Below are positions 1 through 7,382 of a stretch of 38,401 nucleotides of DNA, one piece after another. The stretch lies in the NCBI GenBank assembly GCA_026390445.1, contig JAPLFX010000150.1, positions 1 through 38,401 on the forward strand, written 5' to 3'. The first letter of the stretch is position 1; every line of letters starts with the position of its first letter. This stretch comes from Pseudomonadota bacterium. GTDB lineage: Bacteria; Bdellovibrionota_B; Oligoflexia; Oligoflexales; CAIYRB01. The notes under the pieces are model-generated. The model was not told where the DNA came from. It saw only the letters and a program-made list of their open reading frames with translations, and did no database searches. A program made the position numbers and the translations under genes.

Positions 1-2
1 AG

Positions 3-254
3 GCGCGCGCCGCGCACATGGAGCACGATATGGAGGAGTCCGGTGTGGCCCTGCTCCTATGTGAATATATTGGTGAATACTTCGCCGAATACTTCCGCGA
101 GGGCGGCGAACTATACCTACCCATCGATTGGGCTGATTACAGCTGGGAAGGCGTGCCCTTGCAGATGCGAGGCCAGATCTTAAATCTCGAGGCTGAGCGC
201 CTTGCCGATGAGCTGCTGTCGAACGACAAGCCGCATGACGCCGAGCTGCATTAG
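3..254 (+). CDS. C-terminal end of an unrecognised ORF, open at the left edge
   Basis: The frame is open from base 3 to a TAG at 252-254. An ATG lies at 18, but no ribosome binding site precedes it, so this is probably the tail of a longer gene starting outside the window. The visible 79 or so residues are acidic and aromatic, with repeated Glu-Tyr/Phe pairs (EYIGEYFAEYF) and a DWADYSW stretch. I do not recognise a family. It stops about 40 bases before the left hairpin of the TnpB element, so its 3' end could have been altered by the insertion. It could also be a chance open frame. Confidence 0.35.
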   Translation, partial: ARAAHMEHDMEESGVALLLCEYIGEYFAEYFREGGELYLPIDWADYSWEGVPLQMRGQILNLEAERLADELLSNDKPHDAELH

Positions 255-297
255 GCTGCGGTCACGGCCATCTTTCGTTGATCAGTGGTCTGCGCAA

Positions 298-319
298 ACC
301 CTGTCCTTTAGGGCAGGGT
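298..319 (+). repeat. Left-side IS605-type hairpin
   Basis: ACCCTGTCC pairs with GGGCAGGGT around a TTTA loop, nine pairs including one G-T wobble. It has the same size and CCTTTAG tip as the right-end hairpin. It may be the left-end recognition hairpin of this element, or the relic right end of a previous copy, since a TGCGGTCACG 10-mer precedes both hairpins (257-266 and 2145-2154). Confidence 0.55.
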
Positions 320-336
320 CGAGCAGACCGGCCCGA

Positions 337-421
337 CTCGGCGCGGGCGCCGAGGAGTTGTGCGGCCGAAGCGGCCACTCCGCGTCATCAAAGTTCTAGT
401 TTTTACCATACGATGTATGGT
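337..421 (+). repeat. Three further hairpins in the tnpB leader
   Basis: Three inverted repeats follow the left hairpin: CTCGGCGC/GCGCCGAG with a 2-base spacer at 337-354, GGCCG/CGGCC around AAG at 364-376, and ACCATAC/GTATGGT around GAT at 405-421. The last ends 11 bases before the tnpB start, where no good ribosome binding site is visible. With the hairpin at 298-319 they form four stem-loops in about 125 bases, which could be subterminal transposition structures, a structured leader, or a non-coding RNA. Confidence 0.5.
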
Positions 422-432
422 ACCTATGTGGC

Positions 433-2184
433 ATGACGCGCAAGACCACACCAACCTTTATCGCTGAATTCGAGCTTCTTGAAGGCTCTCCTGGCGCTTT
501 TGGCGTTGTCGACCGAGTCGAAAGTTTGGCCCGGTCGCTGACCAATGCGGCTTTAGGAAGGTTTCGAGATAGGGTGCGAACGGCTAAGTCTACCCCAGCG
601 TGGGCAGTGGCCAGGCGTCAGCCAAAGGGGATGGCAAGAAACCAGGCATTCGACGCGGTGCGTGAGGCGTACGGCCTCACTAAATACGATGTGTCTGGCG
701 TTGTAACTTCGATGAAAAACTCCTACCCAGACGCCGCTAATTATTTGGGTGCTCACGTCACTCAGAAGATCGCTGCGAGGGTTTGGCAGGCGGTCGAAAG
801 GCTTTTATTTGCGAAAGCAAAGCGCATTCGTTTCAAGAATAAGAATGAAAGCCTAAGTTTTGAAGGGCAAAACAACGCCACGTTTTTGCGTTTTTTCTTC
901 GGACACGGTCCTCTTTTTGCGCCGTTTGTCACGCTAGATGGGGCCCTGCTTCTTGCAAAGTTCGAGTACAAAAACCCCTACCACCGGCATGCAAGCGAGC
1001 ACCGAGTCAAGTATGTCCGCATTGTAAAGCGCGTGATCCGCGGTCAAACGCGGTACTATGCGCAAGTGGTCTTGGAGGGCTTCGCCTACCGGGACTTGAA
1101 AAAGGAGGAAACGCACCGACTGAAGATGGCGGAACATCTTCTAGGCGAGGGATATGCTGGTGCTATGCACTGCGTTGAAAAGGCGTACCAGAACCGCGTC
1201 GCCGTGGATTTTGGCCCTTCTCGCGTCGCGATCTCCAATGCTGTCGTCAGTTTCGAAAGAGACATTGCCGGGGAGATCAAAGACAAGACCAAAGCCACCC
1301 GGCGCTACAATCGCAAGATGGACCGGCAACGGCGAGCGGCAAATCCCCAAAATTATAACGCCAACGGCACCATCCGCAAAGGCCGCAAGACCTGGCTAAA
1401 GAAAATTAGGTATCAGCAAACGCAAGCTAAGCATGCCGAATCTTGCAGGCAGGCTTCGGCACAGAGAAAGTCCATCCACGGCAATCTTACTTACGACGTG
1501 CTGACACTTGGCACAGAGGTGATTGTCGAGAAGGTTAGTTACAAAGCTTGGCAACGGTCAAGGTTTGGTAAGTCGATTGCAAAGCATGGCCCATCAGCCC
1601 TAGAAGGCACGTTAACCCGTAAAGCTGAAAACGCTCGGGGATCGGTCACGCGCGTCAATACTTACCAAACAGCCCTTTCGTCTACATGCCTTTGCGGTGC
1701 CAGGTGCAAAAAGACGCTTAGTCAGCGTTTTCATGCCTGCACTGCCTGCGGCCTGGGGACGGCGGCGCCGCTGCCTCGCGATACGTTTTCAGCCTATCTT
1801 GCGATCTTTACGGAAAGCGAGACGGTTAGCAGGAAGAAGGGCAAGGCAGCAACGCTGTCCTCGAGGCTTGACCTCGAGGCAGCCAACAGCCACGCCCCAG
1901 GACATAGAACTTTGTCCTGCGTTTTGTCCGCCGCGGCTTTCTCCCAGAAGCCGCGGCCAGCAAGTCGGCCTGCCGTCGAAGTCGCCACGCAAGTGGCTGC
2001 GCAAGTCCAATCACCCGAGGCTTTAAATACCGACGGTGGGCACGAGCTACGCGTGCCTAGAGGACTAGGAGCGAAAAGTGGTAGTAGGGCCGACCTAGAG
2101 TCCGCGAAACCTCGCCAGCGAAAGCCAGCGAGACAGGTACGGAATGCGGTCACGTCCGATGCTTCAAGAATCCCCTTCCTTTAG
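433..2184 (+). CDS. tnpB: TnpB-family RNA-guided nuclease (RuvC), large form
   Basis: TnpB proteins are transposon-encoded, RNA-guided DNA endonucleases ancestral to Cas12. The RuvC triad looks complete: Asp259 (VAVDFG), Glu366 (VIVEKV) and Asp450 (LPRD). A zinc ribbon lies between the last two, with C419xC421, then C425, C436 and C439. The region around residues 300-350 (NPQNYNANGT, KTWLKKIRYQ, HGNL) resembles the large TnpB branch common in cyanobacteria and planctomycetes. At 583 residues it is longer than a typical ~400-residue TnpB. About 130 low-complexity residues follow the last catalytic Asp, rich in Ala, Arg and Ser. In this family the 3' end of the gene also encodes the guide (omega) RNA, so this tail may be under RNA rather than protein constraint. 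The stop codon sits in the loop of the right-end hairpin. Confidence 0.85.
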   Translation: MTRKTTPTFIAEFELLEGSPGAFGVVDRVESLARSLTNAALGRFRDRVRTAKSTPAWAVARRQPKGMARNQAFDAVREAYGLTKYDVSGVVTSMKNSYPDAANYLGAHVTQKIAARVWQAVERLLFAKAKRIRFKNKNESLSFEGQNNATFLRFFFGHGPLFAPFVTLDGALLLAKFEYKNPYHRHASEHRVKYVRIVKRVIRGQTRYYAQVVLEGFAYRDLKKEETHRLKMAEHLLGEGYAGAMHCVEKAYQNRVAVDFGPSRVAISNAVVSFERDIAGEIKDKTKATRRYNRKMDRQRRAANPQNYNANGTIRKGRKTWLKKIRYQQTQAKHAESCRQASAQRKSIHGNLTYDVLTLGTEVIVEKVSYKAWQRSRFGKSIAKHGPSALEGTLTRKAENARGSVTRVNTYQTALSSTCLCGARCKKTLSQRFHACTACGLGTAAPLPRDTFSAYLAIFTESETVSRKKGKAATLSSRLDLEAANSHAPGHRTLSCVLSAAAFSQKPRPASRPAVEVATQVAAQVQSPEALNTDGGHELRVPRGLGAKSGSRADLESAKPRQRKPARQVRNAVTSDASRIPFL

Positions 2185-2199
2185 TGAGGGGAGGTTCAA
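2100..2199 (+). ncRNA. Candidate omega RNA scaffold and right end of the TnpB element
   Basis: In characterised TnpB elements the guide RNA scaffold overlaps the last part of tnpB, ends at the right-end hairpin, and the guide is read from flanking DNA. Here the hairpin at 2171-2192 contains the tnpB stop (TAG 2182-2184) and is followed by GGTTCAA at 2193-2199. The 5' limit of the RNA cannot be seen and is a guess. By family logic the guide would be copied from bases after about 2199, that is, from the end of the desaturase gene. Confidence 0.45.
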
Positions 2200-3233
2200 C
2201 AGTGACCGACGATTCGCCCAGAAAGCCAGCTGACGGGGCGCGGCTTGCAAGGCTTAGCCCGGGCCTCGGCGCGCTCGGCTAACTTAAGATAGCGTGGCGG
2301 TAGCTCGAGGATGAACTCCTGGGCTTGCTTGCCGGCGTTGGTGCGTACGTCGATGCGCTCGATCTCCCACAGGCGCACCAGATGTTGCATAATGCGGGCA
2401 TAGTCCATAGTGGTGTAAATGCCATTGCGTTGTGTGATCGCGGAGAACCAAGAGAACAGGTCGGTATCGGCGTCGGTGCCGTCCTGCATAGTGCGGGATG
2501 GCATGATGATGGTCTTACGCAGCATGGACGCCAGCGCCAGCATGCAATCATCGGGTGTCAGCTCGAAAATCTTGGCGACCAAGCGCTCGTAAGCCCGCTC
2601 GTGGCGAACTTCGTCCCCAGCGATGTGGTCGCATAAGGTAGCGATCTGCGTCTCGCCGTGCTGGCGGGCTAAGCGCGCGACGCCGCTGTGCGAGATGTAA
2701 GTCGCGCGTTCTTGGAACGAGGTATAGATAAAACCCTGCGCAAAGCTGTTCTCGGTAAGTGGGTTAAAGCCATTGCGCAGGAGGTTTTGAATAGTGACCT
2801 CGACAGCACGCATATCGACTCGTCCGGACAAATACAGATAGCTGGCTAGGGCATCACCATGGCGCTTTTCCTCAGCGACCCAACCGCGGATCCATCTTGC
2901 CATGGCGTTGCTGCCGGTACCGCTGCGGTCAAAGCCGCTGCCGAGATTGGCCAGCCAGGCATGGTAGCTGGGCAGAGCCTCTTCAGTGATCATATTGGCA
3001 ATCAGGGTGACTAGGACGTCGTCCGGCAGGGCCGCAGCCATGCGGCGAAAGTCGCTGACCTCATCAACCCAGTCGGGTGAGCGCAGGTCTGGCAGGAGAT
3101 CGCTGGGCTGCCAGCACTTATCCACGGGCAGCAGAGACCCAAAGTTGTTTTCCATGTACGCGTCTAGAGCGGCCATCACCTCATGCGGAGGGGTAGGCGT
3201 TCCAGGGTCGTAGTGTTTTGATGTTTTGGTCAA
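2196..3233 (-). CDS. Acyl-ACP (stearoyl-type) desaturase, di-iron
   Basis: Soluble di-iron desaturase of the plant FAB2 / mycobacterial DesA type, which puts a cis double bond into acyl chains on acyl carrier protein using ferredoxin electrons and oxygen. The iron ligands are visible in order: Glu84/85, EEKRH (Glu122, His125), Glu175, and DEVRH (Glu208, His211). The 345-residue length is normal. The start is a TTG with GAGG six bases upstream. The last residues (about 325-345) look unlike the family, and the TGA stop (2196-2198) is formed by the TTCA that ends the neighbouring TnpB element, so the insertion appears to have replaced the natural C-terminus. The catalytic core is intact. Its likely role is membrane unsaturation. 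Confidence 0.85.
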   Translation of the reverse strand: MTKTSKHYDPGTPTPPHEVMAALDAYMENNFGSLLPVDKCWQPSDLLPDLRSPDWVDEVSDFRRMAAALPDDVLVTLIANMITEEALPSYHAWLANLGSGFDRSGTGSNAMARWIRGWVAEEKRHGDALASYLYLSGRVDMRAVEVTIQNLLRNGFNPLTENSFAQGFIYTSFQERATYISHSGVARLARQHGETQIATLCDHIAGDEVRHERAYERLVAKIFELTPDDCMLALASMLRKTIIMPSRTMQDGTDADTDLFSWFSAITQRNGIYTTMDYARIMQHLVRLWEIERIDVRTNAGKQAQEFILELPPRYLKLAERAEARAKPCKPRPVSWLSGRIVGHC

Positions 3234-3404
3234 AGCGGTCCTCGTTGATGCTGAAGCCTGAGACCCGAGAGTAGTCAGCAGGGAGTCATACCAAGCGCAG
3301 CCAGGGCATGATGCGGTGAGGCAGTGCTTTTACGAACAAATCAGTACACTCTTTGCCCCACCATAGCCGTCTTTAGGACGAAATGAACAGCTTTATTTTC
3401 CTTA

Positions 3405-5957
3405 TTAAAAAGTCCAATCGAAGCGGTAGGTCAAGAGTTCCCGCTTGTAGCCGTTGACGCTGCGACTCGATTTTTGCTTGTCATAGCCCAGTTCCAAGGT
3501 TTGGCTCAGTGGCGGGAGGAAATACCAGCGCCACCCTGCATTGACCTCCATCAAGGTGTCCTTGCGGTGATCATCGGACGTGGAGAAGGTGCGCGTCGTG
3601 CCGCCCAGTCCGGCGCTCCATATGCTGCGTGGAGTGGAGGCGTAGTCGAAGTGTGCCTTTAGACCGAGGAGTCGATACGATTCTGCTGCTTCATAGCTCG
3701 ACTTATAGGTGGTTTTGCCGGAGCTTAGATCAATATCGCAACGCAGGTGATCGCCTCGCAGCGGGGTGATGCCAACGCTGTAGTAAAGGAGACGCGAGGA
3801 GCGGTCGCCAGGCGTGACCACCTCCCAAAGCAGCGGATCGACAATGATAGCGCGGGCTGGCAGTGGATCTACCGCATTGGTTGGAGCGATAGCTAGGCGA
3901 AGGTCGAAGAAGGCCGGCGACGAGATCGACAGGACTTGGCCGAGTTCATCCATGGCCGGCTGGCCGCCAATCGCCAGGCTCCGGGCGAACAACTCCAGGC
4001 CAAGGGCTAGAGGCTGGGGTCCATCACCGTCGCCAAAGCCCAGGCGAAACCGCAGGGCAAGGTTTTGGTCGATGCGTGCGAGCGGTCCCAGAGACTTTGT
4101 GAAATATCCGGTTTTGCCGTCGTCAAAGGCGATTTCGGTGCTGAAGCCCGAGGTGCGCCAAGGCCAAAGACTAAAGCCGATGGCGCCGACATAGCCGACT
4201 CCTTTTTTGGTCTTTAAGCCGGCGCCGAGCGTCGTTGGATCCAGATTGTCGGAGTGAAGGAGGTTTGAGTCATAAAGAAGGCCGCCGTGCGCCCTGAGGT
4301 CATACCATCGCGACGGCGTCGTGCGTTGCCGGAAGTCGCGCGCTGAGAGTGCTAATTCTGGGCTACCATCGTCTACCCAGAGGGCACGATCAAAGGCCGA
4401 TGCCGCGGTTGAACCGTCCTTGGCATAAAAGGCGGCGACGCCGAGTTCATAGTTGAGCCGTTGGCTGTCTGGTGCATCTTTGTCGCGGGCACTGCTGAGG
4501 TAGCGCTCAGCAGTGGCCCATTGCTGCGATAGCAGCGCCATCTCTCCCAGTAGCAATAACGGCTCAGGGGCATTTGGTTGCAGCGCAGCAGCGGCTTTTA
4601 GGGCGGTGACCGCAGCCTCGAAGAGGTAGAGGGCTTTGTAGGCTTCGCCGAGGGCCAGCTGGCCTTGATAGCTGGATTTGGCATCGGCGTATTTGGGCAG
4701 AAGGACTTCGAGGACCAGGATAGGGTCACCGCGCAGGGCGGCAGCTTTGGCCAGGGCCCCCTCTAGGCTTTTGGTTTTTGGCGCGCTGGCGGTGAAGGCG
4801 AGGGCGTTGCTGACACCCTCTTCCCAATGACCTTGGAGGTATTGCGGTGAGGTTTCAGCAACCAAGGCGGCAGTGGCTTTCAGCGGGGGAAGGCCGAGGC
4901 TGCTCGGATCTTCATCGGGACGTAAGGTCACCGATAGCCCTGCGGGAATGATCACGGCACTTCCGGCATCGTCGCCTTTACCCCCGCTGCGACTCCGGAT
5001 AAAGACTCGAGCATTGCCTCGCAGCACGGTGATCGTCACTGGGGTGTTGCTGAGGCCTGCGGCGCTTGGCTTGCTCTTCCTGTCGGAAGCCGGCGGCTTC
5101 TCGCCATCCGGAGAGTCGCCTGGTGAATCTTGGTCAGCGGACTGCTCGCCCTCCTCCCCGTCGTCATCGGTCGGAGCTTTTGCCGTGAATGCTTTGAGAT
5201 CATCCCGTGAAACGAGGATATCACCGTCGGCGTCGGTATCGATCTGCACGAGGTCGGGCACCACCACCGACCAGCGCGGGGCCGCTTTACCCAGGCTCCG
5301 CGAGCGCAGGGTGCCGCGCTTTAGGATAATAGCGCGCCGTTCTTGATCGGTAGTCATAAGGCGGACGGCAGAGCCCCCGGCTAGGGTGTGAGCTTCGACG
5401 CCGACCCGGCCAAAGTCTAGCCCACCGAATTTATTGGTACGTAGACTCTCGCTCCAGTCGAGGGCTCGGGGCAAAGGGCCGAGAACCTGGAGCTTTTTCT
5501 GATGGTAGCTGTAGCCTCGGCCGTGGACGGATTTGACCGTGAGGTCATAAGCATTGGCGGACTCGGCTTCATCTGAAGCTGGGATCATATCCGGCTGGAC
5601 TTGCTGTGGCCGATGACTCTCTGGGGCGGCGACGACACGGATGTGATAGCGCACAAACTTGGACCCGGCCTTATTGTAGACGACGAACACCAAATGGTGC
5701 AGGCCGATCTCCCAATGGCTGGTGTCGATGCTGCAGCTTAGGGTGCGGCAAAAAACCGTAGGACCCTTGAACCACTTGGCTTCCACCTCGCTACTGGTGG
5801 TTTTAACGGCCACCGCGACGGTGTCGCCTTGGTAAACGGTAAACGATTTGTCCGAGTGTGCGGTGATCTCAGGCAGAATGTCGGCGCGACTGGGCGAAGT
5901 GGCGAACATTGCCGCTAAGGCCAGCCATAGGGTGGTGAAGTGAGCTTGAAAGCGCAT
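3405..5957 (-). CDS. FecR-domain/TPR outer-membrane beta-barrel protein
   Basis: The chosen ATG (5957) has AGAGG five bases upstream and begins a clear signal peptide (MRFQAHFTTLWLALAAMFA, cut after SRA). A longer reading begins at 5990 but lacks a site. After the signal comes an Ig-like or LysM-like segment, then a FecR-type domain, which contains an acidic, Asp/Glu-rich insertion before the VLRGNARVF stretch. An Ala-rich TPR region follows (EAYKALYLFEAAVTALKAA), and the last ~300 residues alternate like beta-strands and finish in WTF, the terminal Phe used by the BAM machinery. It is probably a surface or outer-membrane protein. FecR domains occur here as periplasmic sensing or binding modules, but with no FecI-type sigma factor nearby no ligand can be assigned. 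Confidence 0.7.
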   Translation of the reverse strand: MRFQAHFTTLWLALAAMFATSPSRADILPEITAHSDKSFTVYQGDTVAVAVKTTSSEVEAKWFKGPTVFCRTLSCSIDTSHWEIGLHHLVFVVYNKAGSKFVRYHIRVVAAPESHRPQQVQPDMIPASDEAESANAYDLTVKSVHGRGYSYHQKKLQVLGPLPRALDWSESLRTNKFGGLDFGRVGVEAHTLAGGSAVRLMTTDQERRAIILKRGTLRSRSLGKAAPRWSVVVPDLVQIDTDADGDILVSRDDLKAFTAKAPTDDDGEEGEQSADQDSPGDSPDGEKPPASDRKSKPSAAGLSNTPVTITVLRGNARVFIRSRSGGKGDDAGSAVIIPAGLSVTLRPDEDPSSLGLPPLKATAALVAETSPQYLQGHWEEGVSNALAFTASAPKTKSLEGALAKAAALRGDPILVLEVLLPKYADAKSSYQGQLALGEAYKALYLFEAAVTALKAAAALQPNAPEPLLLLGEMALLSQQWATAERYLSSARDKDAPDSQRLNYELGVAAFYAKDGSTAASAFDRALWVDDGSPELALSARDFRQRTTPSRWYDLRAHGGLLYDSNLLHSDNLDPTTLGAGLKTKKGVGYVGAIGFSLWPWRTSGFSTEIAFDDGKTGYFTKSLGPLARIDQNLALRFRLGFGDGDGPQPLALGLELFARSLAIGGQPAMDELGQVLSISSPAFFDLRLAIAPTNAVDPLPARAIIVDPLLWEVVTPGDRSSRLLYYSVGITPLRGDHLRCDIDLSSGKTTYKSSYEAAESYRLLGLKAHFDYASTPRSIWSAGLGGTTRTFSTSDDHRKDTLMEVNAGWRWYFLPPLSQTLELGYDKQKSSRSVNGYKRELLTYRFDWTF

Positions 5958-6026
5958 CCATGCCTCTGTTTGATGATCTGCAGGGGCCATCGGAGCAAAT
6001 GCCGGAAACCTTTAAGCTGGATCTCC

Positions 6027-6044
6027 GCCCCCTGACTTGGGGGC
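6027..6044. repeat. Inverted repeat downstream of coaD
   Basis: GCCCCC and GGGGGC are separated by TGACTT in the gap between coaD and the FecR gene. On the minus strand it could form a hairpin after coaD, but no T-run follows, so it is at best an atypical terminator. Confidence 0.35.
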
Positions 6045-6077
6045 AGGCCGTTACCCTGCGTAAATCCTCGGGGTTTG

Positions 6078-6587
6078 CTAGGTCTTTTGTAGTTTTTGTT
6101 GCAGTGCTGAAGCGATCGCGGCGGGTACGAGTAGGCCGGCGTCGCCGCCGTGTTTGGCGATGTCCTTGGCTAGGCTCGACGAGATGTGGCGCAGCTGCGG
6201 TGATGTAGGCAGGAACAGGGTTTCGATGCCAGGGTAAAGCTGGCTGTTCATCTGCGCCATCTGCATTTCATAGTCAAAGTCGCCCTGCGACCGCAGGCCG
6301 CGCAGCAGCACGCTTGCACCCTTTTGTCGGGCAAAGTCAACGGCCAGTCCGGTGAAGCGTTCGACCACGACATTGGGGAAGGAGGCGCAAGCGGCGGTGA
6401 TCTGAGCGAGGCGCTCAGCAGCGCTGAACACCGGCGACTTTCCTTGGGCTTCGCCAATTGCTACGACCAGCGTGTGAAAAAGGGGGCTGGCCCGCTGAAT
6501 CAGGTCGACATGGCCGAGGGTAAGGGGGTCGAAGCTGCCCGTAAAGAGCGCGACGCGGCGTTGATCCTTAGACGCTTGAGGCGACAT
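6078..6587 (-). CDS. coaD: Phosphopantetheine adenylyltransferase
   Basis: CoaD transfers AMP from ATP to 4'-phosphopantetheine, the penultimate step of coenzyme A synthesis, in the cytoplasm. The nucleotidyltransferase signatures are present: GSFDPLTLGH near the N-terminus, RGLR in the middle, and ISSS near the C-terminus. The start at 6587 was chosen because GGAG lies six bases before this ATG; it gives 169 residues, close to the usual 160-170, and overlaps the end of rsmD by 20 bases. An rsmD-coaD pair is a common arrangement, and the overlap implies translational coupling. Confidence 0.92.
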   Translation of the reverse strand: MSPQASKDQRRVALFTGSFDPLTLGHVDLIQRASPLFHTLVVAIGEAQGKSPVFSAAERLAQITAACASFPNVVVERFTGLAVDFARQKGASVLLRGLRSQGDFDYEMQMAQMNSQLYPGIETLFLPTSPQLRHISSSLAKDIAKHGGDAGLLVPAAIASALQQKLQKT

Positions 6588-7197
6588 CTGCATCTCCATC
6601 TGGGTTGCCTGCGTTCTTAGTGAAGATGGTGAGCATGGTATCACCATAGGCGCGCTGCTTCAGCAAGGACCAGATGGCAGACTCCTGCTTTGCCAACTCC
6701 GGGCCATCTCCAGCCGCACTCTCGACGACGAAGGTCGCCCCATCCATGGTCAGATCAGGTAAGGCTGCAAGGGCCGCCTTGGCCAAGGCAACCGCCTGCT
6801 TGTACGGTGGATCGATAAACACCGTGGCAAATGGAGCCAGAGGGTTTCGCTGAAGCCGACCGATAGCCTGCGGTAGTTCCCCAGGGATGACCAGGAGCTG
6901 TGGAACAGGCAGCTGCTGCGCTCTGGCTCGCCGGGTGACCTCAGCCGCATTGCCCTTCAGGCAGCTGAGCGCTTTGGTCGAAAGCTCGATAAAGGCGGCG
7001 CCGGAGGCGCCCCGACTGACTGCTTCTAGCCCCATCGCGCCGCTTCCCGCGCAGAGGTCAAGAAAGGTGCCGTCCGCCATATAGGGGGCGAGCATATTGA
7101 TCGCCGCCGCGCGCACCTTTGCCGATGTCGGCCTTGTTAGCTCGCCCTGTGGTACGGCCAACTCCGTGCCTTTCGCCCAACCCGCCTGGATGCGCAC
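6568..7197 (-). CDS. rsmD: 16S rRNA (guanine966-N2)-methyltransferase
   Basis: RsmD methylates G966 of 16S rRNA during small-subunit assembly, using S-adenosylmethionine. The SAM-binding segment DLCAGSGAMGLEA and the catalytic motif IDPPYK are clear. The RPTSAKVRAAAINML segment near the N-terminus is also typical of the family. It starts at a GTG with GAGGAGG six bases upstream. At 209 residues it is slightly longer than the usual ~190. It is the first gene of the rsmD-coaD pair. Confidence 0.9.
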   Translation of the reverse strand: MRIQAGWAKGTELAVPQGELTRPTSAKVRAAAINMLAPYMADGTFLDLCAGSGAMGLEAVSRGASGAAFIELSTKALSCLKGNAAEVTRRARAQQLPVPQLLVIPGELPQAIGRLQRNPLAPFATVFIDPPYKQAVALAKAALAALPDLTMDGATFVVESAAGDGPELAKQESAIWSLLKQRAYGDTMLTIFTKNAGNPDGDADVASSV

Positions 7198-7299
7198 CGC
7201 AGCCTCCTCGCCCCAAGGGCCAAGCCAAAACTCAATAGTCCGTAACAGTTACCTTTTTATGTCGGCTTTGGGTAGAGTCTTAGCGGCTTGCACCGCGCA

Positions 7300-7329
7300 T
7301 TGATTTTCTGCTTGTAAATTGGGGACAAT
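7300..7329 (+). promoter_or_regulatory. Candidate speA promoter
   Basis: TTGATT (7300-7305) and GACAAT (7324-7329) are 18 bases apart and each match the sigma-70 consensus at four of six positions. They lie about 55 bases before the speA start, and the -10 falls inside the inverted repeat. This is a weak call from sequence alone. Confidence 0.3.
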
Positions 7330-7342
7330 GTCGCCAATTTAC
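7314..7342. promoter_or_regulatory. Perfect 9-bp inverted repeat in the speA leader
   Basis: GTAAATTGG and CCAATTTAC are exact reverse complements separated by 11 bases, ending 40 bases before the speA ATG. It could be a dimeric repressor operator overlapping the promoter, or a 5' UTR hairpin. It is AT-rich against a GC-rich background. Confidence 0.5.
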
Positions 7343-7382
7343 GCGTCTTACGTCGTCCCTCTTTTCGTGAAGCGAGCCGCCT

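Larger units (their letters stand above)
285..2199 (+). mobile_element. IS200/IS605-type (IS1341-like) element with TnpB only
   Basis: The unit contains one large tnpB gene and no tnpA. Each side has an imperfect hairpin with a CCTTTA loop: ACCCTGTCC/GGGCAGGGT at 298-319 and TCCCCTTCC/TGAGGGGA at 2171-2192. Hairpins of this form, with CTTTAG at the tip, mark the ends of single-strand-transposing IS200/IS605 elements, and the right end usually finishes just after the hairpin in TTCAA, seen here at 2195-2199. There are no terminal inverted repeats or target duplications, as expected for the family. The left boundary is approximate. Without tnpA the element would need a transposase supplied in trans, or may now be kept for the TnpB nuclease alone. 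Confidence 0.7.
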
